Shown piece after piece: positions 1 through 9,760 of a DNA stretch of 64,000 nucleotides. Numbering within the stretch: position 1 is the first letter of the stretch; every line of letters begins with the position of its first letter. The DNA comes from Thalassovita taeanensis (GTDB lineage: Bacteria; Pseudomonadota; Alphaproteobacteria; Rhodobacterales; Rhodobacteraceae). Made by a program: the position numbers and the translations under genes. A model generated the notes under the pieces. That model did no database searches. It was not told where the DNA came from and was given only the letters and a program-made list of their open reading frames with translations. The DNA lies in the NCBI RefSeq assembly GCF_900110775.1, contig NZ_FOEP01000017.1:31009-95008 (forward strand). The letters are read 5' to 3'.

Positions 1-1521
1 GCTTGGCATGATGGACGCATCCACCACCCGCAACCCCGTCACGCCGCGAACTTTAAGTTCGGGATCGACAACCGAATCTTTGTCCTCCCCCATCCGGCAT
101 GTACCGACCGGGTGATAAATCGTCTCTGCGCCTTCCCTGATGAATGCCGCGATTTCATCGTCGGTCTGTACGGACTTTCCGGGGTGAACTTCGTATTTGC
201 TGTGCGCGGACATCGCCGGAGCGTCGAGTATCCTGCGCGCCGCCTTGAACGCGTCAACCATCGTTTTCAGATCTTCCGGATCGCTCAGATAATTCGGTTG
301 AATTAGGGGGTCGTCCATTGGATCCGGGCTTTTGAGACCGATATAGCCCCGGCTTTTGGGCAACAGATCGCAAATGTGAAGGGTGTAGCCATAGCCAAGT
401 GCGATCTTGCGGCCATGATCCTTCAGGTAGGTAGGGAGGAAGTGAAACTGCACGTTCGGCCTGTCGCGATCAGGCGACGACTTAATGAACCCGCCGCTTT
501 CCGCCACATTCGACGTCATAAACCCCTTGCGCCTGAAGATGTAGGAAAACAATCCGCCAATGCCACGTGGCAAAAAGCTGAGAGCGACACCGATCGGGCG
601 CCGTGAACTTGCGGCATGCATGATCGTCACATCAAGGTGGTCGGCCATGTTCTTGCCGACCTCGGGAAGATCGTGAACGACCGCAAGGCCATGCCGTTTG
701 ATTTCCCGGGCATCCCCGATACCGGACAGAAGCAGAAGCTGCGGTGAATTTACGGCCCCGCCGGACAGGATCACCTCGCCGCCAGCATTGAGGCGCAGTT
801 GGCGATATTCGCCGCCTTCCCGCAAGGTAACACCGGTTGCTGTCTTGTCCTCCATAACGACCCGGGTCACGCGGGCGTCGGTTAATATTTCAAGGTTGGA
901 CCGGGCTTCAGCCCCACGCAGAAAGGCTTGCGCCGCGCTCCAGCGCCGCCCGTCCTTTTGCGTGACCTGGTACATGCCCAACCCCTCTTGGTCGCCGCTG
1001 TTAAAGTCGCCATTATGGGGAATCTGCAGTTCGCGTCCGGCCTGCACGAAATCGCGGCTTAGGGGGTTCACGGTTTTTAGCTCGCTAACGGAAAGCTCGC
1101 CGCCCTTGCCGTGGGTGTCGGTGGCACCGAACCGATGGTTGTCTTCGATCCGCTTGAACAGGTCTGTCATGCGGTCCCAGCCCCAGACCTCCGTCCCCGC
1201 CTCTGACGCCCAGTAGTTGTAGTCGGCCTTGTTCCCGCGAATATAGATCATGGCGTTGATCGACGACGAACCGCCCAGCGTCTTGCCGCGGGGCCAGAAT
1301 AGCTTACGGCCATTCAGGTGCTCTTGCGGTTCGGTGTCAAATGCCCAGTTCAGCTTTTTGCTGTTGGCCAACAAGGCGATCCCCAGTGGCATGTGTATCA
1401 GGGGGTTCTTATCCTTTGGGCCTGCTTCGATAAGCGCGACGCGTTTTGCCGGGTCTGCCGACAGCCGGTTGGCCAAAACGCAACCGGCGGATCCGGCACC
1501 AACGATGATATAGTCGTACAT
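1..1521 (-). CDS. alkJ: GMC-family alcohol dehydrogenase (AlkJ-like), 3' end outside window
   Basis: FAD-dependent GMC oxidoreductase; in alk clusters it oxidises the primary alcohol made by AlkB to the aldehyde at the inner membrane. The frame runs leftward from an ATG at 1521, behind a GGGAGAG ribosome site, and is still open at base 1 after 507 codons, so a short C-terminal piece is missing. Seen: N-terminal dinucleotide motif VGAGSAG (residues 7-13), and near the left edge the catalytic-histidine region [10 protein letters not shown] followed by the family's C-terminal signature [12 protein letters not shown]. It lies 31 bp after alkH, last visible gene of a leftward alkB-alkG-alkH-alkJ series. 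The family is certain; the alcohol substrate is inferred from neighbours, since choline dehydrogenases look similar. Confidence 0.88.
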   Translation of the reverse strand, partial: MYDYIIVGAGSAGCVLANRLSADPAKRVALIEAGPKDKNPLIHMPLGIALLANSKKLNWAFDTEPQEHLNGRKLFWPRGKTLGGSSSINAMIYIRGNKADYNYWASEAGTEVWGWDRMTDLFKRIEDNHRFGATDTHGKGGELSVSELKTVNPLSRDFVQAGRELQIPHNGDFNSGDQEGLGMYQVTQKDGRRWSAAQAFLRGAEARSNLEILTDARVTRVVMEDKTATGVTLREGGEYRQLRLNAGGEVILSGGAVNSPQLLLLSGIGDAREIKRHGLAVVHDLPEVGKNMADHLDVTIMHAASSRRPIGVALSFLPRGIGGLFSYIFRRKGFMTSNVAESGGFIKSSPDRDRPNVQFHFLPTYLKDHGRKIALGYGYTLHICDLLPKSRGYIGLKSPDPMDDPLIQPNYLSDPEDLKTMVDAFKAARRILDAPAMSAHSKYEVHPGKSVQTDDEIAAFIREGAETIYHPVGTCRMGEDKDSVVDPELKVRGVTGLRVVDASIMPS

Positions 1522-1552
1522 TTCTTCTCTCCCTATTGGTTCGGAGCGGCTT

Positions 1553-2998
1553 TTAGCCGAGCACTCGAACCACGATATTGATTAGGCGGCGTACAAAACC
1601 CGTGTAAGGCGGGAAAAGCATGTGCGTAATGGAGTGCTTTTCCTCCAGCACGGCTTTTTCATGGGAAAAGGCCTTGAAACCGTATTCACCATGAGCCGCC
1701 CCGATGCCGGAGTTGTTGACGCCGCCAAACGGCAAGTTCGGATGCAGGAAATGCACCACTGTGAGATTCACGCCCACCGCGCCCGAAGAGGTGCGCGAGA
1801 TGATTTGATTGACGAAACTCTTGCTTTTGTCGAAGATATAAAGGGCAAGCGGCTTGGGATTTGCGTTGATCTTGTCAATGACTTTGTCCAGATCGACATA
1901 TTCAATGATCGGCAAGATTGGTCCGAACAGCTCTTCTTGTGTGATTCCCATATCATCCGAAACTTCGGATATTAGCGTCGGGGCAACGAAATTCTGGCTT
2001 GCATCGGTCTGCCCCCCCTGAAGGATACTTGCACCTTTGGCGCGGGCATCTTCAATCAGGTTGCGAACCCGGTCAAAGTGCCGTTCATTCACAATCCGGC
2101 AATAGTCGGGCGTTGCTTTTTGTGCCTCGGGCGTCTTTCCATAGACCCTTCCAATCTCGGCTTGGATCGCGGTCTTGAACGCGGACGACACATCGCGGTG
2201 CACATACACGTGATCCGGTGCGATACAGGTCTGCCCGTTGTTTGAGAACTTGCCCCAGACGATGTTGCGTGCGGCCTTCTTGATATTGGCATTCGGGCCA
2301 ACAATGGTCGGCGATTTGCCGCCAAGTTCCAGAGTGACCGATGTCAGGTTTTTCGCGGCGGCCTCCATGACGACCTTCCCGATTGCCGGGCTGCCCGTGA
2401 AAAAAATATGGTCGAAAGGTAGCGAAAGAAGTTCCTGTGAAACTGCGGCGCCGCCTTCGATGACCTTGACCAGATCCGGTGTAAAGGCCTCTTCCACGAT
2501 GTCGATAACGACCTGGGACGCATTCGGCGTCATCTCGGACGGCTTGATAATGGCACTGTTGCCCGCAGCGATTGCAGAGACCAACGGCCCAAGCGCGAGG
2601 TTTACCGGATAGTTCCATGGCGCGATGATCAAGCAAACGCCCTTGGCCTCGGGGCGAACTCGTGCCTTGGTGCCAAGTACTCCCAAAGTCGCGCGCGCCC
2701 GCTTGCCGCGCATCCACGACTTCAGATGGTGCTTGGTGTGTCGAATTTCCTGAAGTACAGGAAAGATCTCCGTCAATTTTACTTCTTCAGCGGGCTTTCG
2801 AAAATCAGCGGCGCAAGCCGCGATGATTTTGTCCTCGTTCCGCTTGACGGCATCTGCCAGGCGATCCAGCTGTGCAATGCGCGCCTTCCGGTCAAAACCG
2901 GCCCGCCGGGCAAGTTGGGCCCGCACCTGGGTGTCAAATGCGGACCGGATGGCATCCGCGTTGGTTGTGTTGGCAGGAAATGATGCAGCCTGATTCAT
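1553..2998 (-). CDS. alkH: Aldehyde dehydrogenase (AlkH / coniferyl-aldehyde dehydrogenase type)
   Basis: NAD(P)-dependent aldehyde dehydrogenase of 481 residues that would turn the fatty aldehyde into the fatty acid, the last step before beta-oxidation. Seen: the catalytic glutamate motif [10 protein letters not shown], the catalytic cysteine in NNGQTCIAP, and the membrane-associated-subgroup tail ending in hydrophobic and basic residues. The start at 2998 is chosen because GGAGAG lies 6 bp upstream and the protein then begins MNQAAS in register with family members; the open frame continues 110 codons further upstream, but that part is Arg/Pro-rich antisense of the rubredoxin gene. It begins 10 bp after the rubredoxin stop, so the two are probably co-transcribed. 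Confidence 0.92.
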   Translation of the reverse strand: MNQAASFPANTTNADAIRSAFDTQVRAQLARRAGFDRKARIAQLDRLADAVKRNEDKIIAACAADFRKPAEEVKLTEIFPVLQEIRHTKHHLKSWMRGKRARATLGVLGTKARVRPEAKGVCLIIAPWNYPVNLALGPLVSAIAAGNSAIIKPSEMTPNASQVVIDIVEEAFTPDLVKVIEGGAAVSQELLSLPFDHIFFTGSPAIGKVVMEAAAKNLTSVTLELGGKSPTIVGPNANIKKAARNIVWGKFSNNGQTCIAPDHVYVHRDVSSAFKTAIQAEIGRVYGKTPEAQKATPDYCRIVNERHFDRVRNLIEDARAKGASILQGGQTDASQNFVAPTLISEVSDDMGITQEELFGPILPIIEYVDLDKVIDKINANPKPLALYIFDKSKSFVNQIISRTSSGAVGVNLTVVHFLHPNLPFGGVNNSGIGAAHGEYGFKAFSHEKAVLEEKHSITHMLFPPYTGFVRRLINIVVRVLG

Positions 2999-3008
2999 GG
3001 TCGCTCTC

Positions 3009-3491
3009 CTATTTTTCTTCGTAGAGGACATAATCCTCTTTCGTGGCGCCACAGTCAGGGCAGCACCAATCATCGGGGATCTGACTAAACAGCGTTCCGG
3101 GCGGGAAACCTTCATGTTCGTCGCCAAGGGCTTCGTCGTAGATATGACCGCATGTGATGCAAAGCCATTTCCGGTAGGCCGTTCCGGCAGCAGGGGTCGC
3201 CGGAGCAGATTGGGGCGACTGCGGCGCGGCAGGGGCGCAAGGTGCCGCAGCCACGGGTGCGGGTTCCGGGATCGGCGCGGGTGCGGGTTCAATGACCTGA
3301 GCGGTCGCAGTCTCGCCGGACGGGGCACCGCCGACTAGGACAAAGTCTTGCTTGTCGCGTACGGCGCAATCCGGGCAAGAAAAGTCGTCGGGCACTTGTG
3401 ACCAAGGTGTTCCTGGCGGGAAACCTTCGTGCTGGTGACCCTGGATTTCGTCATAGGTGTATCCGCAATCCGGGCATTGATATGTCGCCAT
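3009..3491 (-). CDS. alkG: Two-domain rubredoxin (AlkG-type electron carrier)
   Basis: Iron-sulphur protein that carries electrons from the rubredoxin reductase to the AlkB di-iron centre. The 160 residues hold two full rubredoxin domains: cysteines 6, 9, 39, 42 in the first and 111, 114, 144, 147 in the second, each with the xPDDWxCPDC-type knuckle. They are joined by a linker of about 50 residues rich in Ala and Pro. This double architecture is that of AlkG of the Pseudomonas putida alk system; most rubredoxins have a single domain of about 55 residues. No separate single-domain AlkF is present. It sits between alkB and alkH, and its reductase partner is encoded at 7735-8916. Confidence 0.95.
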   Translation of the reverse strand: MATYQCPDCGYTYDEIQGHQHEGFPPGTPWSQVPDDFSCPDCAVRDKQDFVLVGGAPSGETATAQVIEPAPAPIPEPAPVAAAPCAPAAPQSPQSAPATPAAGTAYRKWLCITCGHIYDEALGDEHEGFPPGTLFSQIPDDWCCPDCGATKEDYVLYEEK

Positions 3492-3663
3492 TGTTCATTC
3501 CTCCCTTACACACGCGTGCTGACAGGCGAGCATGTGCGTCGTTCCCATTTTCTGTAGGTTCTTCCTGCGGCCCTGCCTTCGGATGAGAGCAAGGTGTTAT
3601 TTGGCAGGTCGGGGCTGGCCCAACCCGAGCCAACTCCAGTGTCTAACGCGGTATGCCTGAACT

Positions 3664-4875
3664 TTATTCGGCGGGCATAGCGGCAGGTTGCGCAGGTGCG
3701 ACCGATCCGTATTTGCGCTCATAGTATTCACGCATGCCGGGTTCGATCTGAATTTTGTTCAAATCACCTTTGGCCCAGTCCAGGACACGATGATCCAAGA
3801 TCGAACGGTACCACGACGGAATCATCGCCGCGAAAAACATTCCGGGATAGCCCGAGGGCAGTGCCGGCAGATCCTTGAAGTCGCGCAGTGATTGATAGGA
3901 CCGCGTGGGGTGCGCGTGGTGGTCCGAGTGCCGCTGCAGGTGGAACAGGATCAGGTTGGACATTATATGGTTCGAGTTCCACGAATGGTGCGGTTTTTGA
4001 TGCTCGTACTTTCCATTGGGCAGTTTTTCGCGCAGCAGGCCATAGTGTTCGATGTAGTTGGCCGAAGTGAGCTGCCACCATCCGTACGCCATCTGAATGG
4101 GCAGGAACACAAGCATGATGGGCCCGAAGAACGCCAGCAGCCCGGCGTAAAGAACGACCGTAATGATCATCGGCTGAAGGATCTCGTTGTCCAGACTCCA
4201 GACGCTTTTACCACTTCTCTTAAGGCGCACCTCTTCGAGTTCCCAAGCACGTTTGAAAGCACCGGGGATTTCACGGGTTGCGAAGGAATAGATATTCTCA
4301 CCCATTCGCGATGTTGCCGGATCGTTCGGGGTCGCCACGTCGCGGTGGTGCCCTTTGTTATGCTCGATGAAGAAGTGGCCATAGCCTACGACTGCCAGCA
4401 CCAGCTTGGCCATCCAACGGTCAAAGGTCTCCTTTTTGTGCCCCAATTCATGCCCGGTGTTCAGTGCTAATCCGTTGACAATACCCAGCGACAGAGCAAG
4501 CGCGATGAACTCAAACGCATTGATCGACTGGGTCGCGACCCACCAGCAGGACCCGACCAAAGCCGCGTAATGCATGGGCACGGTCAGATAAGTGAGCACA
4601 CGATAGTAGCGGTCTTTTTCAAGATCAGGCACGGCCGATTCGGGGGGATTCGAAAAATCCTCGCCGAACATCGCGTCCAGCAACGGCACCGCAATATACC
4701 ACAGAACTAGGACAGTTCCGTACCAGATGCTCCAGCCTGTTTCCAATACCAGATAAAGTCCGATCAGCGGCGTTGCCGGCCAGAATACGGACAAGATCCA
4801 AAAATATCTTTTCTTGTCAACATATGTTTCAACGGTTCCGGCCTCAGCCGTGTCCGCTTCATTCAGATCCTTCAT
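3664..4875 (-). CDS. alkB: Alkane 1-monooxygenase
   Basis: Integral-membrane non-haem di-iron hydroxylase that inserts oxygen at the terminal carbon of medium-chain n-alkanes. The 403-residue length matches the family (about 400). All histidine signatures are visible: HELGHKK (142-148), EHNKGHHRD (171-179), NYIEHYGL (273-280) and LQRHSDHHAHP (313-323), set between hydrophobic segments expected to span the membrane. First gene of the leftward alk operon, with its start at 4875 facing the alkS promoter region. A 172-bp spacer without a convincing gene separates it from the rubredoxin gene. Substrate chain length cannot be read from sequence alone. Confidence 0.97.
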   Translation of the reverse strand: MKDLNEADTAEAGTVETYVDKKRYFWILSVFWPATPLIGLYLVLETGWSIWYGTVLVLWYIAVPLLDAMFGEDFSNPPESAVPDLEKDRYYRVLTYLTVPMHYAALVGSCWWVATQSINAFEFIALALSLGIVNGLALNTGHELGHKKETFDRWMAKLVLAVVGYGHFFIEHNKGHHRDVATPNDPATSRMGENIYSFATREIPGAFKRAWELEEVRLKRSGKSVWSLDNEILQPMIITVVLYAGLLAFFGPIMLVFLPIQMAYGWWQLTSANYIEHYGLLREKLPNGKYEHQKPHHSWNSNHIMSNLILFHLQRHSDHHAHPTRSYQSLRDFKDLPALPSGYPGMFFAAMIPSWYRSILDHRVLDWAKGDLNKIQIEPGMREYYERKYGSVAPAQPAAMPAE

Positions 4876-4927
4876 CAGTCCATTCCTCCCTTGAATGCCA
4901 TTGTCACGCCTGGCGGCGGTCAGGAGT

Positions 4928-4944
4928 CAATGCGTTACGCATTG
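4928..4944. promoter_or_regulatory. Palindrome in the alkB leader
   Basis: Perfect inverted repeat with 7-bp arms, CAATGCG-TTA-CGCATTG, 53-69 bp upstream of the alkB start. It lies between the proposed alkB promoter (4971-5000) and the gene, where a repressor site or mRNA hairpin could act. Ligand or protein unknown. Confidence 0.4.
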
Positions 4945-4970
4945 CTTCTTCCTGCCGCTCGGCACTGGGG

Positions 4971-5000
4971 AGTATTGATCGATCCAACCGCATCACCGAA
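4971..5000 (-). promoter_or_regulatory. Candidate alkB promoter (-35/-10)
   Basis: Read on the minus strand, TTCGGT (5000-4995) and AATACT (4976-4971) are spaced by 18 bp. The -35 is weak and abuts the palindrome at 5002-5021 with a single-base gap, the usual layout for a promoter that needs a LuxR-type activator touching RNA polymerase. Prediction by eye only. Confidence 0.35.
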
Positions 5001-5001
5001 C

Positions 5002-5021
5002 AACTACACGTTCGTGTAGTT
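5002..5021. promoter_or_regulatory. Candidate AlkS operator (20-bp palindrome)
   Basis: Perfect inverted repeat AACTACACG-TT-CGTGTAGTT, with 9-bp arms. It is centred in the divergent alkB/alkS spacer, directly next to the proposed alkB -35 and partly overlapping a possible alkS -35 (TTGAGT, 5022-5027). An 18-20 bp palindrome beside a poor -35 is typical for LuxR-family activators; AlkS itself is the obvious candidate. Confidence 0.5.
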
Positions 5022-5087
5022 TTGAGTTCTGTGTGCTAAAGGTACATTGTCAGTTCGCCAACGATACATCACTTCGGGGAGGGAGGG

Positions 5088-7703
5088 ATGATCACGACCT
5101 CCAGCGCAACCCCTGACGACCTTACCGATTTCGTGAACCGGATGAATGCCCGACGAAAAAAATTGGTTCAGGGCTCTCTAAGACGTGACCGGCTCGATTT
5201 TGTGGGGCACTCCGGCGCGAAGTGCCTCCTTTTCAAGGCACCCCGTGGCTTCGGCAAGTCCGTGCAGATCGCCTTGTGCGCCCAGGCAGCGATCGACCGA
5301 GAGGAGGACTGTGTCTATCTGGACCTGTCGTCGTTCTGGCAAGAGGGCGTCTGTGAGGCTGAGTTAGTCGCGAACGCGATTGTCGCGGTGCTAGCGCCGC
5401 AGGAATTTTCCGGCATGCAGTCTAGGCGCAGCCTCAAGATCGCCGCTCTGCGCCTTCTTATAGGTCGCGAAAAGCGTGTCACAATCTGTCTTGATGGTGT
5501 CACCGACTCCGCCACAATCCAGAGGTTTCTGAAAACGATCACACTGGAAACGCCAGAAACCGTTCGATTGGCGGTGAGCGAGCGCCTGCCAGGTACGATG
5601 GTCACCCTGTCGGTTCTTTCGGATGTGGTGACAATCGGCCCAAGAGAATTGAGCTTCACTCTCGACGAGACACGGTCGGTTCTTCCGGTGGAAACCGGCC
5701 GAGCAAAGAAGATATTCAACATGGCAGGCGGTTGGCCACTTCTTTGCGCGCTGGCCGGAAAATCGAATACGTCTGGCGAGGCTATCGTTCACCTACCAGA
5801 AATTCAGGCCTATTTTGAAAACGACGTTCTGGCACAGGTATCTCAGCCGCTCCGGGATTGCCTGATCAACGCCAGCTGGCTGGAGGAAATCACGTCCGAA
5901 GCCTGCGACTATGTGTTTAAGACTCACGATTCGGGTAGTAAACTGGCTGAACTCGCGTCTCTTAACAGTCTCTTGACGGCCAGCATTGACAGGCCAAACT
6001 GCTTTGAAATTAATCCCACGCTTCGAGCGTATCTGCGCAATCGTTTCATCGAGGAAAACGGGTCACGCCGATCGTATTTTCTGAAACGTATCGCATTCTG
6101 GCATTGGCGAAGGAAAGAGCATCGCTTGGTCGTTGATGTTGCTCTGCGGGCCCAAGATCACAACTGGGCCCAACGGCTTTCTGACCAAGCTCTGTTGGAC
6201 CTTGCGTTGAGGCAGGGAGAGATCGAAGCCTTGACTATCTGGTTCACCGGGATTCCACGGGCCAAATTGTTTCAGATGCCATCCTTGGCCATCGGGTATG
6301 CTTGGGTGCTTTTCTTCAGTCAACGTGCAAGTGAAGCACAGGATATTCTGGAGAAGTTGAATACCTTCCGAGGTTCCGCCTCCACGGGCCAGGAAGACCC
6401 AAATGGATGGGCTGAACTGGTCCGAGCCATTGGTCTTGCCACACACGATGAGTTGAAGAAAAGCGACGCGAGTTGCGCGACCTGGATTGATACGTATGGA
6501 TTAGCCAACCCGGTCGGGCGGGCCGCCGCGCAGACTTGCAGAGCGTTCATTGCCGCCTCCGACAGGCAGTTTGCTGTCCTTTCAGATCAAATTGCCTCTG
6601 CCACGGTCGTGAGCGGCGCAGTCCGTCACCGCTATGCGTTTGGCTGGCTTGCTACCGCCGGCGTTCTGGCTAGGCTGCTCAATGGCGACATCTATGGCGC
6701 GCGCAGCGAAATTCGGCGTGCACAGGAAAATGAAAACGTTGCCTATGAGCGAACGCCCTTTGTCAAGGGCATGATCGCGACCATGGAGCTTCAGATTCAG
6801 GCAGAAGACGGGTCGATTACGCCCGACGAAAGCACCGTGCAGGAGGCTCTGAATTTTGCACTCAAATTTGGAGTGACGGATGTCGTTTGGAATACCGTTC
6901 GAAGCGCGGCCGAAATCTATATCCGTCAGGGCGACACATCGCAGGCCTTTTTGTTACTTGAACGTTGCCGCCTGCTGGCGAAAGAGCGCGGTCTGAAACG
7001 GTTGGACATGCTGGTTCGGTTGGGCACCGAAGTCTTTACCATGGGAACCCGAACGAGAACCCCTCTCGCGGCCGAGCCTCTCCCATCGGACGAAGACTTG
7101 CTTTTTCTGCCAAACCAGAACCGTGCCATCCAGGCGGAAAGCGCGTTGCTGCAAGCCTCAAGATTTTTGCATGACGGCAAACTGGGTCTGGCGGAAAGAC
7201 AGGCTCGCAAAGCTCTTTCAGATTTCACCGCCGTAAGGGACCAACGTGGAGAAATTCGAGCACAATATACGCTTGCGGCCACACTCTACCTGATGGGTGA
7301 GGAAAAGCAGGCGCTGAAACGAATCGCCGAAGCCAATCACAAAGCGCAACAACTGGGCAGCTTCAGATCTTTGGTGAACAGGTGCCACTTTCTGCGGGTC
7401 ATTTGCCCAGAGTCGAGAGCGCTCCTGGATCAAACGGCAACCGAAATTCCCGTGATTGCAGAACCGGCGAACAAGGGGCGGGGCGATCAACGCCGAATTG
7501 TGGATAGATCAGCCCTGATCAGCCAAAAACAAGTCAGGGTCTTGCAACATGCGGCGCTTGGGTTGAGCAACAAGGAAATTGCAGCGCGCCTGCATGTCAC
7601 GGAAGACACCGTGAAGTGGCACTTCAAGAAAATAATGCGAGGCCTCAAAGCCGGCAACCGTACCGAAGCGGTACTGATCGCACGATCGCTTGGCCTTATC
7701 TAA
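5088..7703 (+). CDS. alkS: AlkS-like MalT/LuxR-type transcriptional activator
   Basis: Large ATP-dependent regulator of 871 residues that in alk systems senses alkanes and activates alkB. Seen: an N-terminal NTPase domain with the P-loop APRGFGKS (residues 51-58), a central region of repeated helices (TPR-like, roughly 350-780), and a C-terminal LuxR DNA-binding domain in the last 60 residues containing LGLSNKEIAARLHVTEDTVK. This is the MalT/AlkS architecture, and the length agrees with AlkS (about 880). The start ATG at 5088 follows GGGAGGGAGGG. It is divergent from alkB and followed after 31 bp by alkT, reproducing the alkST pair of gammaproteobacterial alk clusters. Confidence 0.88.
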   Translation: MITTSSATPDDLTDFVNRMNARRKKLVQGSLRRDRLDFVGHSGAKCLLFKAPRGFGKSVQIALCAQAAIDREEDCVYLDLSSFWQEGVCEAELVANAIVAVLAPQEFSGMQSRRSLKIAALRLLIGREKRVTICLDGVTDSATIQRFLKTITLETPETVRLAVSERLPGTMVTLSVLSDVVTIGPRELSFTLDETRSVLPVETGRAKKIFNMAGGWPLLCALAGKSNTSGEAIVHLPEIQAYFENDVLAQVSQPLRDCLINASWLEEITSEACDYVFKTHDSGSKLAELASLNSLLTASIDRPNCFEINPTLRAYLRNRFIEENGSRRSYFLKRIAFWHWRRKEHRLVVDVALRAQDHNWAQRLSDQALLDLALRQGEIEALTIWFTGIPRAKLFQMPSLAIGYAWVLFFSQRASEAQDILEKLNTFRGSASTGQEDPNGWAELVRAIGLATHDELKKSDASCATWIDTYGLANPVGRAAAQTCRAFIAASDRQFAVLSDQIASATVVSGAVRHRYAFGWLATAGVLARLLNGDIYGARSEIRRAQENENVAYERTPFVKGMIATMELQIQAEDGSITPDESTVQEALNFALKFGVTDVVWNTVRSAAEIYIRQGDTSQAFLLLERCRLLAKERGLKRLDMLVRLGTEVFTMGTRTRTPLAAEPLPSDEDLLFLPNQNRAIQAESALLQASRFLHDGKLGLAERQARKALSDFTAVRDQRGEIRAQYTLAATLYLMGEEKQALKRIAEANHKAQQLGSFRSLVNRCHFLRVICPESRALLDQTATEIPVIAEPANKGRGDQRRIVDRSALISQKQVRVLQHAALGLSNKEIAARLHVTEDTVKWHFKKIMRGLKAGNRTEAVLIARSLGLI

Positions 7704-7734
7704 ACGTTCGACATACCCAGGGAGGAACGAAAAC

Positions 7735-8916
7735 ATGGACACAACTGTCATCATCGGCAACGGAGTAGCTGGCACAAATGCTGCCGCAACCTTGCGAAAA
7801 AATGGATACGAAGGCGCGATAATGCTTATTGGTGAGGAGGTGGCGCTCCCCTATCAGCGTCCGCCTCTATCCAAGACCTGGCTGCTCGGGCCGGACAGGC
7901 CGCACCCGACTCCGATACGCCCACTTTCCTTTTTCGAAGACAATCGCATCGAGCTGATGCGTGCGCGAAAAGTCGTCAGCATTGACAGGAATGAGCAGAG
8001 AATTCGCTTCTCAGATGGGAAGACGACGAAATTCGATACCTTGATTCTTGCAACAGGGGCGTCGCCTCGCCGTCTTGATTTGCAGGGGGTGGATCTGAAA
8101 GGGATTCACTATCTGAGAGATCTTGGCGATTCAGCAGGACTTCGCCAGGCCCTGACCGGACCCGACTGTCGCGATGTTGTGATCATTGGTGCCGGTGTCA
8201 TTGGACTCGAGGTGGCCTCTGCCGCAGTCGATCTAGGAAAGACCGTCACGGTTATAGAGGCTGCCGCACGCGCCATGGCCCGCGTTGCTTCCCCTGCAAC
8301 AACCAATTTCGTCACTCAGAAGTTAACGGATACTGGTGTCCAATTCCTGTTCAATAAAAAAATTGAAGGGTTTGGCGCCGCTAATCACCGCGTTTCCTCG
8401 GTCAATCTTGGCGATGGGGCCGAGGTAAAGGCCGATCTTGTGTTGGCGGGCATCGGCGCCACACCCAATGTGGAGCTTGCCGAAGCCGCAGGCTTGGAAT
8501 GTGACAATGGTATCTGCGTCGATCAGGATATGCGGACATCCGACCCTAAAATATTTGCAATCGGCGATTGCGCCCGCGGTGACAACAAATTTGCGCCTGG
8601 AAAACTGCGTATAGAAACCGTTCACAATGCAACCACGCAGGCTCAGATTGCGGCAGCAGCCATTTGTAACAAGGAACGCCCAGCCCCTGTGCCGCCACGA
8701 TTTTGGTCCGATCTCAAAGATATGAAGGTTCAGGCCGTTGGAATAGCGGTCGGTTACGATCTGGTGCAAAGTGATGCATCACAGCATCCACCATCTTTGG
8801 AGGTGCATCTGAAAAGCGGCGACCGCCTTGTTGCCGCTGAGATCGTGAACCTTCCCAATCGTCAGGGTGCCCTGATGAAAGCGATTTCTCCCATAGTTTC
8901 GACAGATGCTCAGTAA
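7735..8916 (+). CDS. alkT: Rubredoxin reductase (FAD/NAD-dependent)
   Basis: Flavoprotein that passes electrons from NADH to the two-domain rubredoxin, which feeds AlkB. The 393 residues show the FAD-binding motif IGNGVAGTNAA near the N-terminus, the NAD-binding motif IIGAGVIGLEVA in the middle and the second FAD contact IFAIGDCA near residue 278. Length agrees with AlkT (about 385). The start at 7735 is preferred over an in-frame upstream ATG at 7690 because GGGAGGAA lies 8 bp before it and the upstream ATG lies inside alkS. Second gene of the alkST unit. Confidence 0.92.
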   Translation: MDTTVIIGNGVAGTNAAATLRKNGYEGAIMLIGEEVALPYQRPPLSKTWLLGPDRPHPTPIRPLSFFEDNRIELMRARKVVSIDRNEQRIRFSDGKTTKFDTLILATGASPRRLDLQGVDLKGIHYLRDLGDSAGLRQALTGPDCRDVVIIGAGVIGLEVASAAVDLGKTVTVIEAAARAMARVASPATTNFVTQKLTDTGVQFLFNKKIEGFGAANHRVSSVNLGDGAEVKADLVLAGIGATPNVELAEAAGLECDNGICVDQDMRTSDPKIFAIGDCARGDNKFAPGKLRIETVHNATTQAQIAAAAICNKERPAPVPPRFWSDLKDMKVQAVGIAVGYDLVQSDASQHPPSLEVHLKSGDRLVAAEIVNLPNRQGALMKAISPIVSTDAQ

Positions 8917-9271
8917 GGATACACCACAGTTGGAACTGTGAGACTTCCATAGGGATGCAACCGGAGATCTGCCGTTTCAAAGCAAAACACAATGACAAGA
9001 AACAGCATGGCCTCACATAAAACTTCTTGTAGAATTCGTCCTCTATCATCTCTCTGTGGACGACCAACTGGCGGCACCGGCAATTCCGGTTCCGCCCTTT
9101 TGAAAACGACTGATGGATAGAATGCCCGCGAAACGGTTTATCAAGTGCCCTGCCATTGGGTAGACATATCGACTTGGCGACCTCGCCTCTGTATTAGTAA
9201 GATCCTCCACACTTTCGAATGTAACATATATCGCGTGGCGATATTTCACTCATCATGCCCGTCTCAGCGGC
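8917..9271. other. Non-coding spacer after alkT
   Basis: No convincing gene on either strand. Just after the alkT stop there is a small perfect hairpin, CACAGTT-GG-AACTGTG (8925-8940), without a T-run, so it is a weak terminator at best. The stretch marks the border between the alkane island and the transfer region. Confidence 0.5.
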
Positions 9272-9481
9272 ATGAACTTGCGGGACCGTGTAGCACTGAA
9301 CATCCAAGACTTGAGACGCGCCCGCGGCCTCAGCCAGGAGGAGCTTGCTCACCGGGCCGACGTGAGCCGCGGCCATATGGGCAAGGTCGAAAACGCCAAA
9401 TTTGCGGCCTCCCTCGACCTCCTCGAACGCATCGCCCGGGCGCTCAACGTCGACCCCGAAGAGCTTTTTGCAAGACGCTAG
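9272..9481 (+). CDS. Small XRE-family helix-turn-helix regulator
   Basis: A 69-residue protein made almost entirely of a Cro/CI-type helix-turn-helix: GLSQEELAHRADVSRGHMGK gives helices 2 and 3, followed by the usual helices 4 and 5 (ARALNVDPEELF). Such single-domain proteins commonly repress conjugation or phage genes. It is the first rightward gene before the transfer region, so control of transfer is a reasonable guess. No strong ribosome site is visible upstream of 9272, so the start is less certain than the domain. Confidence 0.75.
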   Translation: MNLRDRVALNIQDLRRARGLSQEELAHRADVSRGHMGKVENAKFAASLDLLERIARALNVDPEELFARR

Positions 9482-9559
9482 TCCGTTTCCTGCGGGTTTG
9501 ATCGGCACCCCTCATCACGAAAGAAGTAACGGCAAGAACAGTACGAGTGGCGTGGGTAC

Positions 9560-9760
9560 ATGGCGAAAAGAAAGACAGGCTGGCCCTTTCAGGAAGGGTT
9601 TATCATCGAAGGAACACAGGAAATCCATGTGTTTACTGACTACCGGTGGAACGATGGATCAGTAAGCAGGCGCCAGCTTGTTGATCCCGAAACCTACGAC
9701 GTCAATCTTGCCATTGTGCGCGCAGTTTCACTCAAGATGCCCGATAACGAAGATCAGTAG
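9560..9760 (+). CDS. Small hypothetical protein
   Basis: A 66-residue protein beginning MAKRKTGWPFQEGF, with mixed charged and aromatic residues and no signal peptide or membrane segment. It starts 78 bp after the helix-turn-helix gene on the same strand and its last bases overlap the end of the convergent secreted-protein gene. The composition looks like a real folded protein and competing frames are Arg/Pro/Ser-rich, but I do not recognise the family. Confidence 0.5.
   Translation: MAKRKTGWPFQEGFIIEGTQEIHVFTDYRWNDGSVSRRQLVDPETYDVNLAIVRAVSLKMPDNEDQ

Noticed and set aside
2999..3328. N-terminal extension of the aldehyde dehydrogenase frame
   Set aside because: Overlaps the rubredoxin gene in another frame and encodes Arg/Pro repeats; a good ribosome site sits before the ATG at 2998.
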